Origin: Streptomyces rochei
GTDB lineage: Bacteria; Actinomycetota; Actinomycetes; Streptomycetales; Streptomycetaceae
Assembly (NCBI GenBank): GCA_002155895.1
Contig: MUMD01000159.1
Location: forward strand, 1-49,646
Length of the DNA stretch: 49,646 nt
Direction: 5' to 3'
Shown here: positions 41,147 to 49,646 of the stretch, one piece after another
Numbering within the stretch: position 1 is the first letter of the stretch
Layout of the letters: every line of letters begins with the position of its first letter
Position numbers and translations under genes: made by a program
Notes under the pieces: model-generated
Database searches by the model: none
What the model saw: the letters and a program-made list of their open reading frames with translations, nothing else
What the model was told of the DNA's origin: nothing

Positions 41147-42259
41147 ATGACAGCAGCAGGGAAGCATCAGGTGAGCCGCGCGGAAACCTCACGTCGAGGC
41201 AGCCGGCCGGGCCGGGCGGGCATCAGGGACGTGGCCGCCGCCGCCGGCGTATCCATCACGACCGTCTCCGACGCCCTCAACGGCAAGGGCCGACTCCCGG
41301 ATGCCACCCGGCGCCATGTGCGCGAGGTCGCGGACCGACTGGGCTACCGGCCCTCGGCCGCCGCCCGCACGCTCCGCACCGGCAAGTCCGGACTCATCGG
41401 CCTGACCGTGACGACGTACGGGGATGAACCTTTCACCTTCACCGAGTTCGCGTACTTCGCCGAGATGGCGCGCGCCGCCACGTCCGCCGCGCTCGCCCGG
41501 GGCTACGCCCTCGTCATCCTCCCGGCGACCTCCCGTCACGACGTGTGGTCCAACGTCGCCCTCGACGGCACGGTCGTCATCGACCCCTCGGACCACGACC
41601 CGGTCGTCAGCGAGCTGGTGCGCCAGGGCTTACCGGTGGTCTCCGACGGCCGCCCGGCCGGCACCCTCCCCGTCACCGCCTGGGTCGACAACGACCACGA
41701 GGCTGCCGTCCTGGGCATCCTCGACCACCTCGCCGACGCGGGCGCCCGCCGGATCGGCCTGCTCACCGGCACCACCACCGACACGTACACCCATCTGTCG
41801 ACCACCGCCTACCTGCGCTGGTGCGAACGCGTCGGCCAGGACCCCGTCTACGAGGCCTATCCGGCCCACGACCCGTGCGCCGGAGCCGTCGCCGCCGACC
41901 GGCTGCTCGCCCGCCCCGACCGGCCCGACGCCGTCTACGGCCTCTTCGACCCGAACGGCACCGACCTGCTCGCCGCCGCCCGTCGCTACGGACTGCGCGT
42001 CCCGGAGGACCTGCTGCTGGTCTGCTGCAGCGAGTCCACCGTGTACGCCAGCACCGAGCCGCCCATCACCACGCTCTCACTGAAGCCCCGCCGTATCGGT
42101 ACGGCGGTGATCCAGGTACTGATCGACGCCATCGAGGGGCTCGGCCCGGACCAGCCGGTCGAGCAGGTGATACCGACCGAGTTGATCGTGCGTACGTCCT
42201 CGCAGCGCCGTCCGCCTCGGACGACGGTCAGCCCGCCGCGTTCTCCCGAACGCGAGTAG
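41147..42259 (+). CDS. LacI-family transcriptional regulator with a TTA codon
   Basis: The 370-residue regulator has an N-terminal helix-turn-helix (GIRDVAAAAGVSITTVSDALNGKGRLPDATRRHVREVADRLGYRPSAAARTLRTGKSGLIGL), then a periplasmic-binding-protein-like effector domain (about 85-345). Codon 162 (41630-41632, in VRQGLPVVSD) is TTA, so full expression should depend on the bldA tRNA and hence on development. The effector sugar is unknown. ATG at 41147 lies nine bases after TACTAT, so the leader is very short; a GTG at 41174 following GGGAAG is an alternative. It is divergent from hisC. Confidence 0.9.
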   Translation: MTAAGKHQVSRAETSRRGSRPGRAGIRDVAAAAGVSITTVSDALNGKGRLPDATRRHVREVADRLGYRPSAAARTLRTGKSGLIGLTVTTYGDEPFTFTEFAYFAEMARAATSAALARGYALVILPATSRHDVWSNVALDGTVVIDPSDHDPVVSELVRQGLPVVSDGRPAGTLPVTAWVDNDHEAAVLGILDHLADAGARRIGLLTGTTTDTYTHLSTTAYLRWCERVGQDPVYEAYPAHDPCAGAVAADRLLARPDRPDAVYGLFDPNGTDLLAAARRYGLRVPEDLLLVCCSESTVYASTEPPITTLSLKPRRIGTAVIQVLIDAIEGLGPDQPVEQVIPTELIVRTSSQRRPPRTTVSPPRSPERE

Positions 42260-42262
42260 GTC

Positions 42263-42288
42263 GCCGTCCGGCGCGTCCGGAGGACGGC
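42263..42288 (+). terminator. Probable terminator after the LacI gene
   Basis: GCCGTCC (42263-42269) pairs with GGACGGC (42282-42288), just after the stop codon. The arms are short, so confidence is modest. Confidence 0.45.
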
Positions 42289-42404
42289 CGTGGCACCGTT
42301 GCGGACGGGCGAAGCCGGGCCCAATCGGGGCGAAAGCCGCGGTGAACCGGAGTCCTGTTCTGATTCACCACCCCTGGGTCATCACACAGCGCGATCCGCA
42401 TTCC

Positions 42405-42410
42405 TATGAT
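42405..42410 (+). promoter_or_regulatory. -10 box upstream of the phosphoesterase gene
   Basis: TATGAT is an excellent -10 hexamer about 75 bp before the ATG. No clear -35 is seen. Confidence 0.4.
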
Positions 42411-42485
42411 GGGCCCACACACCGCGGGCCGCTGCGACCAGGCAGTCCGAAGCGGTGCAGATGCGGCGCGATGGTGGAGGGGTCG

Positions 42486-43577
42486 ATGACTCAGGGGGCC
42501 GGTCAGGGACCCGAGGTGCAGCGGACGGCGACGGTGCGCGACTTCCGGGTACCCGCGTACGTCCATGAGGCCGCTCCGTACGCCGCCCCCGGGCCGCAGG
42601 CGAGCGAGGCCGTACCGCCGTCCGAGGAGGGGTACGACGAGGCCCTTCCGGAGGGGTACACGCCCACTCAGCGCGACCTTCCCGTCATCCGTCGGGGTGA
42701 CACGGTCCAGGTGAGCGTCGACCCCGGCCCGGTCCAGGTGACGCAGTCCGCCACGGGCCAGGGCCCGCTCTTCGTGGTCGGCGACGTGCACGGCTACCTC
42801 GACGAGCTGGTGGCCGCCCTGCAGGAGAAGGGCCTCATCGACGCGAACGGCCAGTGGTGCGCCGGCACCACGCGGCTGTGGTTCCTCGGCGACTTCACGG
42901 ACCGCGGCCCCGACGGCATCGGTGTCATCGACCTGGTGATGCGCCTGTCCGCCGAGGCGGCCGCGGCCGGCGGCTACTGCAAGGCCCTGATGGGCAACCA
43001 CGAGCTGCTGCTCCTCGGCGCCAAGCGGTTCGGTGACACGCCGGTCAACTCCGGCGCGGGCACCGCCACCTTCCAGGCCGCCTGGCTGCTGAACGGCGGC
43101 CAGAAGACCGACATGGACCGCCTGCAGGACCACCATCTGCAGTGGATGGCCCGGCTCGACGCCATGGAAGAGGTCGACGACCACCTCCTGGTCCACTCGG
43201 ACGCCACCACGTACCTCGACTACGGCCGCTCCATCGAGGAGGTCAACGACACCGTCCGCGAGACGCTCACGCGCAACGACGCGGAAGAGGTGTGGGACCT
43301 GTTCCGCAAGTTCACCAAGCGCTTCTCCTTCCGCGACGAGGGCGGCGCCGACGCCGTCCGGCACCTGCTGGACACCTACGGCGGCACCCGGATCGTGCAC
43401 GGCCACAGCCCCATCCCCTACCTGCTGGGCGAGGTCGGCTCCGAGGACGGCGAGGACGACACCCGCACCGTGGTCGAAGGACCGCACGTCTACGCGGACG
43501 GGCTGGCCATCGCGATGGACGGCGGCGTGACCATGGCCGGAAAGCTGCTGGTCCAGCAACTGCCGCTGGACGCCTGA
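42486..43577 (+). CDS. PPP-type metallophosphoesterase (calcineurin-like)
   Basis: The 363-residue protein carries the binuclear-metal signature of Ser/Thr phosphatases and related hydrolases: VVGDVHGYLDELV, LGDFTDRGPDGIG and LMGNHELLLLG, followed by the later His in IVHGHSPIPYL. A disordered Pro/Glu-rich N-terminal 85 residues precedes the domain. Whether it acts on proteins, nucleotides or Ap4A-type substrates cannot be decided. ATG at 42486 follows GGAGGGG by three bases; an ATG at 42471 is in frame. Confidence 0.88.
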   Translation: MTQGAGQGPEVQRTATVRDFRVPAYVHEAAPYAAPGPQASEAVPPSEEGYDEALPEGYTPTQRDLPVIRRGDTVQVSVDPGPVQVTQSATGQGPLFVVGDVHGYLDELVAALQEKGLIDANGQWCAGTTRLWFLGDFTDRGPDGIGVIDLVMRLSAEAAAAGGYCKALMGNHELLLLGAKRFGDTPVNSGAGTATFQAAWLLNGGQKTDMDRLQDHHLQWMARLDAMEEVDDHLLVHSDATTYLDYGRSIEEVNDTVRETLTRNDAEEVWDLFRKFTKRFSFRDEGGADAVRHLLDTYGGTRIVHGHSPIPYLLGEVGSEDGEDDTRTVVEGPHVYADGLAIAMDGGVTMAGKLLVQQLPLDA

Positions 43578-43764
43578 CCGTTCGCCGGCCGCTCCCTTCG
43601 GCGCGGTGCCCGTACAGGTCGGCACCCAATTTCTGGAAACCCCCTGTCACCGCGCACCGTCACCGCTCTACCATCGGCTTATCCGTAGCAGGCTCCCCTC
43701 CGTTTCTGCCCGACGGCTCGTTGGCATGCGAGCCCCAAGCCCTACGGAGCATCGGGGGATGCAC

Positions 43765-44628
43765 ATGAACAGCGTTCCGCAGCACCTGCCGCACGAGGAC
43801 CGCCAGGAGTACGAGCGGCTCCTCGACGAGGCGCTGCGCTCCGCACCACACCGCCCGGAGCTGGCCGCCGTCGGACGGCGGCTCAACTCCGAACAACTGC
43901 GCACCATGGCGCTCAACGCCACCGCTCTGATCACCGGGGCGGCCGCCACCGAGTACCAGCACTACGTCAAGGTCCGCGAGGAACTGCGCCACCCGGCGCC
44001 GTCCGACCGGGCACCGGCCGCGCGCGGGTCCGGCTCCGAGGAGCAGGGCACGGGCAGGACGGGCCTCGCCGCCACCATGGGCGAGGTCGCCGAGGCGACC
44101 GGCGCGGGGGCCGTCGCCGTCGTCGCCGTCCTGGCACCCGTCCTGGCCGGTACCGCCGCGGCGATCTTCCTGCTCGTCGGTTACCTCCTGAAGATGCTCG
44201 ACCCGGGGCAGACCTTCGCGCAGACCATGCTCACCACCGGGTGGGTGTTCGGCGCCGTGACCGCGGTGGCGATCCTCGTCGCCGCCGTGGGCCTGCTGCT
44301 CACCGCACTGCGCAACCGCCCCTTCGCCGAATCCGCCTTCTACGGCGAACTCGACGAGGAGGTGGCCCGGGCGCGGGACGCCTGGCACAACGCCCTGCTG
44401 GAGCGCGGCATCCTGCCGTTCCTGCGGGAGGCACTGGCCGATCCGGGCGCCACGGCGCTGCACCCGACGGGACCGTCGGCACCGACGAGCCGGATGCCGC
44501 ACCTCGGCTACGGCCGTCCGGGGTTCACGAGTCCCGGCGAAGGCTCCGCGACGGGACCGCGGCCGAGCTACTCGAGTCCGGACTACAGCAGCCCGGACTT
44601 CGGCGGCCCGGAGCACCGGCCCGAGTAG
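43765..44628 (+). CDS. Hypothetical membrane protein with two helices
   Basis: I do not recognise the family. The 287-residue protein starts with a soluble acidic region (about 1-95; YERLLDEALRSAPHRPELAAVGRRL). Two close transmembrane helices follow (about 108-134, GAGAVAVVAVLAPVLAGTAAAIFLLVGYLL; and 150-175, WVFGAVTAVAILVAAVGLLLTAL). A soluble segment with FAESAFYGELDEEVARARDAWHNALLERGILPFLREALADPG comes next. The tail is Ser/Pro/Tyr/Gly-rich. Start: ATG at 43765 has GGGGG six bases upstream; 43759 is an alternative. A strong bidirectional terminator follows. Confidence 0.7.
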   Translation: MNSVPQHLPHEDRQEYERLLDEALRSAPHRPELAAVGRRLNSEQLRTMALNATALITGAAATEYQHYVKVREELRHPAPSDRAPAARGSGSEEQGTGRTGLAATMGEVAEATGAGAVAVVAVLAPVLAGTAAAIFLLVGYLLKMLDPGQTFAQTMLTTGWVFGAVTAVAILVAAVGLLLTALRNRPFAESAFYGELDEEVARARDAWHNALLERGILPFLREALADPGATALHPTGPSAPTSRMPHLGYGRPGFTSPGEGSATGPRPSYSSPDYSSPDFGGPEHRPE

Positions 44629-44723
44629 CCGCCTCCGGGCGGGCGACGGCAACGGGCGCCCGCCCGCGCGGCGGCAGTGGTCCGCGCCACGGCTGCGCGG
44701 CGGCAGCACGGACGCCTGCCGGA

Positions 44724-44759
44724 TGCGATACCCCGTGCCGTCGGGCACGGGGTATCGCA
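44724..44759. terminator. Bidirectional terminator between convergent genes
   Basis: Perfect 16-bp arms (44724-44739 and 44744-44759) around GTCG separate the plus-strand membrane protein from minus-strand thiC. Confidence 0.9.
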
Positions 44760-44769
44760 CCGGACGAGG

Positions 44770-46755
<1,986 letters not shown>

Positions 46756-46771
46756 GTACAAAGGTGCCTCC

Positions 46772-46777
46772 ACGCTA
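46772..46777 (-). promoter_or_regulatory. Possible -10 box of thiC
   Basis: On the minus strand TAGCGT fits TANNNT and would start RNA near 46765, just before the aptamer. TTGACG at 46784-46779 overlaps it and would start too late to include the whole aptamer. Confidence 0.3.
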
Positions 46778-46834
46778 GCGTCAATTCGGGCGCGGTGAAC
46801 AGAGGGCCCCCCTGGTTCTTGCGATGATCGGCCG

Positions 46835-48262
46835 GTGACCACACCGCAGCAGCCCCCCTTCCCCCCGCACGATCCCCGCCGAGGAGCGGGCACCGGGCAC
46901 GGCGACGGCCGTGAATCCGGCCCGGCCTCACCCGGTGCTCACGGCACGGGCGCCGGCGGTCACGGGCACGCGCACGCGCACAGCCACGGTCCGGCGGCAC
47001 CCGTCTCCCGCCATCTGCGGAAGGTCATCGCCGCGGTCCTCATCCCGTTCGCGGCGGCCGTGCTGGTCGGGCTCGCGGTGTTGTGGCCGGGCGGAGCCCC
47101 GCCGCACGAACGCACGGGGGTCGGTTTCGACCGGCAGACCCAACAGGGCACGGTCACCAAGGTGGTCGAGCTGAGCTGTCAGTCCGTCAACGCCTCCGGC
47201 GTACCGCCGACCGGCGACACGTCCACCGCCGAGGGCTCCTCCGCGGTGCAGCAGGCGAACGGCGAGTGCAAGCGGGCGACGATCCGGGTCGACAGCGGCA
47301 AGGACAAGGGCCGCACGTTCGACGAGATCGTGCAGCCGGACCAGTCACGGCAACTGAGCGAGGGGCAGAAGGTCGTCGTCGCCTACGAGCCCTCCGCACC
47401 CGAGGACCTGCAGTACTCGGTGACCGACATCAACCGCCGGGTCCCCATGGCGCTGCTCGCCGGCATCTTCGCCCTCGCGGTCGTGGTCGTCGGGCGGCTG
47501 CGGGGTCTCATGGCCCTGATCTCGCTGGCCGTCAGCTTCCTGCTGCTGAACTTCTTCATCCTGCCCGCCATCCTGCAGGGCTCCAACCCGCTGCTGGTGG
47601 CGGTGATCGGGTCCAGCGCCATCATGCTGATCGCGCTGTATCTGTGCCATGGTCTGTCGGCCCGCACATCGGTGGCCGTACTGGGCACGCTCATCTCCCT
47701 GGTGCTGATCGGCGTGCTCGGGTCGCTGTTCATCGGCTGGGCCGCGCTGACCGGCAACACGGACGACAACACCGGCCTCATCCACGGTCTGTATCCGACG
47801 ATCGACATGAGCGGTCTGCTGCTGGCCGGAGTCATCATCGGTTCGCTCGGCGTGCTCGACGACGTGACCGTCACCCAGACGTCGGCGGTCTGGGAACTGC
47901 ACGAGGCCAACCCCACGCTGGGCCGACGAGGGCTGTACCGCGCCGGTATCCGTATCGGCCGCGACCACATCGCCTCGGTCGTCAACACCCTGGTGCTCGC
48001 CTACGCGGGCGCCGCCCTGCCGCTGCTGCTCCTGTTCTCCATCGCGCAGAGCGGCGTCGGGACGGTGGCCAACAGCGAGCTGGTCGCGGAGGAGATCGTG
48101 CGCACTCTGGTGGGGTCGATCGGCCTGGTGGCCTCCGTCCCGGTCACCACCGCGCTCGCGGCGCTGGTCGTGTCGGCCGACCGGCCCGCGGACCGCCCGG
48201 CAGCACAGCCGACGGGCGCGGCGCCCGCACGCGGCGGTCGGGGCCGGCGCCGCAAGCGCTGA
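46835..48262 (+). CDS. YibE/F-like multipass membrane protein
   Basis: The 475-residue protein belongs to the YibE/F family of membrane proteins with unknown function. A His/Gly-rich cytoplasmic N-terminus (about 30-60; GGHGHAHAHSHGPA) could bind metal ions. One helix (about 66-86) leads to an extracytoplasmic domain (about 90-195) with two Cys (LSCQSV, GECKRA). Then seven or so helices with GVLDDVTVTQTSAVWELHEANP, a highly conserved family segment. The tail is basic. GTG at 46835 has no good ribosome site, so it may be leaderless. It is divergent from thiC. Confidence 0.85.
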   Translation: MTTPQQPPFPPHDPRRGAGTGHGDGRESGPASPGAHGTGAGGHGHAHAHSHGPAAPVSRHLRKVIAAVLIPFAAAVLVGLAVLWPGGAPPHERTGVGFDRQTQQGTVTKVVELSCQSVNASGVPPTGDTSTAEGSSAVQQANGECKRATIRVDSGKDKGRTFDEIVQPDQSRQLSEGQKVVVAYEPSAPEDLQYSVTDINRRVPMALLAGIFALAVVVVGRLRGLMALISLAVSFLLLNFFILPAILQGSNPLLVAVIGSSAIMLIALYLCHGLSARTSVAVLGTLISLVLIGVLGSLFIGWAALTGNTDDNTGLIHGLYPTIDMSGLLLAGVIIGSLGVLDDVTVTQTSAVWELHEANPTLGRRGLYRAGIRIGRDHIASVVNTLVLAYAGAALPLLLLFSIAQSGVGTVANSELVAEEIVRTLVGSIGLVASVPVTTALAALVVSADRPADRPAAQPTGAAPARGGRGRRRKR

Positions 48263-48282
48263 ACCAGCGGCGCCCGCACCGG

Positions 48283-48327
48283 TGAAGCGTTACGGCACCC
48301 ACAGGAGCTGCTGCCGTAACGGTTCAG
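48283..48327. terminator. Bidirectional terminator between convergent genes
   Basis: TGAA-G-CGTTACGGCA (48283-48297) pairs with TGCCGTAACG-G-TTCA (48312-48326) with one G-G mismatch. It lies between the YibE/F-like gene and ssgA and includes the ssgA stop codon. Confidence 0.75.
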
Positions 48328-48731
48328 CCCGCGCTCTGCTCTTCCGCCAGGATGCGGTCCAGAGCCTCGTCGAGGTGGGTGTCGAAGTCGGCGAGTGCCC
48401 CCTCCTGCCCCAGTGGCACCAGCTTGTCGGTGCGGTCGAGGAACGCCACCAGGGGAGCCGCCGAGGAGCGGAACAGCGCCTGGTCGTGGCCGACCTGAAG
48501 GCGGATCAGCACCTCGGCGAGCGGCTCCGGGTCGACGGGCGCGATGCGGACATCCCCGTCACCGCACGGCCGGCCCACCCCGTCGACCAGCAACTCCCGG
48601 CCGAAGGCCCAGGTCACCGGCGCGTCCCCGGGCAGATGGAAGGTCAGTCGCACGGCATAGGGATCACAGGTCTCGTAACGCAGCTCCACGGGGATGCGGA
48701 ACGAGAGCTCCTCGGACACGAGAAAGCTCAT
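48324..48731 (-). CDS. ssgA: SsgA sporulation/cell-division activator
   Basis: This 135-residue SsgA-like protein helps place and activate the division machinery during sporulation-specific septation; the family is restricted to sporulating actinomycetes. The sequence MSFLVSEELSFRIPVELRYE, DPYAVRLTFHLPGDAPVTWAFGRELL, APLVAFLDRTDKLVPLGQE and the C-terminal DRILAEEQSAG match known SsgA proteins closely. ATG at 48731 (second of an ATG ATG pair) gives the canonical N-terminus, with GAGG upstream. The upstream IclR gene is its usual regulator. A possible promoter TTGAGC-N16-TAGAGG lies near 48829-48802. Confidence 0.95.
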   Translation of the reverse strand: MSFLVSEELSFRIPVELRYETCDPYAVRLTFHLPGDAPVTWAFGRELLVDGVGRPCGDGDVRIAPVDPEPLAEVLIRLQVGHDQALFRSSAAPLVAFLDRTDKLVPLGQEGALADFDTHLDEALDRILAEEQSAG

Positions 48732-48859
48732 CATGACCTCTGCCTGTACGGACTCGCCCATCGCACACCCGTCATTCGCCGTCGACTGTCCGGGAATCAA
48801 ACCTCTAACACTGGTGGCATCTTGCTCAACGTACACACCAGATCACAAGGAGTGAGTTT

Positions 48860-49646
48860 TCAGATACTGATAGAGAGCGTCAGTGATCCCAGGAGCCGTC
48901 CCACTTCGTCCTGCAACCGCTGCGCCGCGGGCAGCAGCCGATCGGCCTGGTGGAGGGGCAGGGAAATGGCCATGGTGGCGGCCGTGGTGCCGACCGTGAG
49001 GGGGATCGCCGCGCAGACCGTCCCCAGGGCGTACTCCTGGCGTTCGATCACCGGAGCCATCCGGCGCATGCGTTCCAGCCGTTTCAGCAGGGCATTGCCA
49101 TCACGCACCGTGTACGGCGTGACGGGGCGCACCGGGTAGCGGTCCAGGTGATCGCGGCGGGCCTCCTCGTCCAGTTGCGAGAGCAGGCACTGCCCGATGG
49201 CGTGCGCGTGTCCGGTCTCGCGGAAGTCCGCCCACTCCTCCACGGCCGGATTGCCCGGGGTGTCGGAGACGCACATGACCTCGATCTCGCCGTCGCGGTA
49301 CATGGCGTAGTACACGGGAACGCCGATCGCGTCGCGCCAGCGGGCCAACGCGTCGACCACCGTGCTGCGACGTTTCTGCTGGGCCCCTCTGCTGCTCAGC
49401 CGTTCGGCGGCCTCGCCGAGGAAGAACAGCCCCTTCTCCCGGCGCAGATAGCCCTCGTGCACCAGGGTGCGCAGCAGGTGGTACGCCGTGGGGAGCGCCA
49501 GCCCGGTCTCCCGGGCCAGCTGCTTGGCGGGGGCTCCGTACTCGTGGCCGGCGACGCACTCCAGCAGGCGCATCGCCCGCTGCACGGATCCGATGAGCGT
49601 GGCCGAGGGAGGGTCCGCGGAGGCGGGTGGGGACGGCGCCCGGGGC
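48860..49646 (-). CDS. ssgR: IclR-family regulator SsgR, N-terminus cut by window edge
   Basis: The frame is open to the window end, so the start lies beyond 49646. The visible protein reads ATLIGSVQRAMRLLECVAGHE, then a winged helix (APAKQLARETGLALPTAYHLLRTLVHEGYLRREKG) and an IclR effector-binding domain (about 90-250: YYAMYRDGEIEVMCVSD, GHAHAIGQCLLSQLDEEARRDHL, AAIPLTVGTTAATMAISLP). Position directly upstream of ssgA on the same strand is the known ssgR-ssgA arrangement, in which SsgR activates ssgA transcription. The GTG at 49585 is internal by alignment with IclR folds. Confidence 0.92.
   Translation of the reverse strand, partial: PRAPSPPASADPPSATLIGSVQRAMRLLECVAGHEYGAPAKQLARETGLALPTAYHLLRTLVHEGYLRREKGLFFLGEAAERLSSRGAQQKRRSTVVDALARWRDAIGVPVYYAMYRDGEIEVMCVSDTPGNPAVEEWADFRETGHAHAIGQCLLSQLDEEARRDHLDRYPVRPVTPYTVRDGNALLKRLERMRRMAPVIERQEYALGTVCAAIPLTVGTTAATMAISLPLHQADRLLPAAQRLQDEVGRLLGSLTLSISI

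Noticed and set aside
46779..46784. TTGACG as the thiC -35 element
   Set aside because: Correctly spaced -10 boxes would start transcription inside the riboswitch and remove its 5' arm.

Overview
This window is high-G+C actinobacterial DNA and almost certainly comes from a Streptomyces chromosome, in the core region fairly close to the replication origin. The evidence is the strong third-position G/C bias, frequent GTG starts, rare TTA leucine codons, SsgA/SsgR sporulation genes, a Rex-controlled cydAB-cydCD operon, F420-type oxidoreductase, bldA-type TTA codons, and several copies of the Streptomyces parS sequence GTTTCACGTGAAAC. I see no insertion sequence, integrase, CRISPR array or phage module. 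The notable signals are chromosome-organisation and regulatory sites laid over ordinary housekeeping genes.

Left part (1-11 kb): a perfect terminator hairpin, tRNA-Ser(UGA), an HtrA-type membrane serine protease divergent from a glycerophosphodiester phosphodiesterase, a small GHKL ATPase, a repeat-rich gap, a SEC-C/DUF5926 protein, a candidate structured small RNA, a secreted or membrane-anchored protein paired with a primase-polymerase-domain protein, a PP2C (RsbU/SpoIIE) phosphatase with an odd TTA-containing upstream ORF in its own frame, an Xaa-Pro aminopeptidase and a second GHKL ATPase.

Middle (11-30 kb): a membrane protein, then a copper-handling cluster (YcnI, Sco, PCuAC, CopC-CopD, Tat-exported DyP peroxidase). 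Next come pheA and a 570-bp gap carrying a cluster of DnaA boxes, followed by serS overlapping a HAD phosphatase. A four-gene ABC-transporter block (two ATPases, two permeases) runs on the minus strand. Then come an EphD-like hydrolase-SDR fusion, a second small DnaA-box group with a 15-bp minisatellite, a small conserved protein, a luciferase-like F420 oxidoreductase whose promoter holds a parS site, and a second HAD phosphatase.

Right part (30-49.6 kb): an M23 peptidase, then a DosS/DevS-like GAF-GAF histidine kinase beside cydCD-cydB-cydA. A perfect Rex operator lies upstream of cydA, and a group of parS sites covers the cydCD start. Next are a cyclophilin-like protein containing a parS site, hisC divergent from a TTA-containing LacI regulator, a PPP-type phosphoesterase, a membrane protein, and thiC under a TPP riboswitch whose optional arm is expanded and contains a parS-like palindrome. 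The window ends with a YibE/F-like membrane protein, ssgA, and an IclR regulator (ssgR) cut by the window edge.

How the parts connect: the cyd/Rex/kinase group points to hypoxia and redox control of the high-affinity bd oxidase. The copper cluster matches known Streptomyces machinery for metallating extracellular cuproenzymes and cytochrome oxidase. The ssgA-ssgR pair and two TTA codons tie the region to development. The parS and DnaA-box signals suggest the DNA also serves segregation and replication-initiation control. Functions come from reading motifs and family knowledge; no database search was run.
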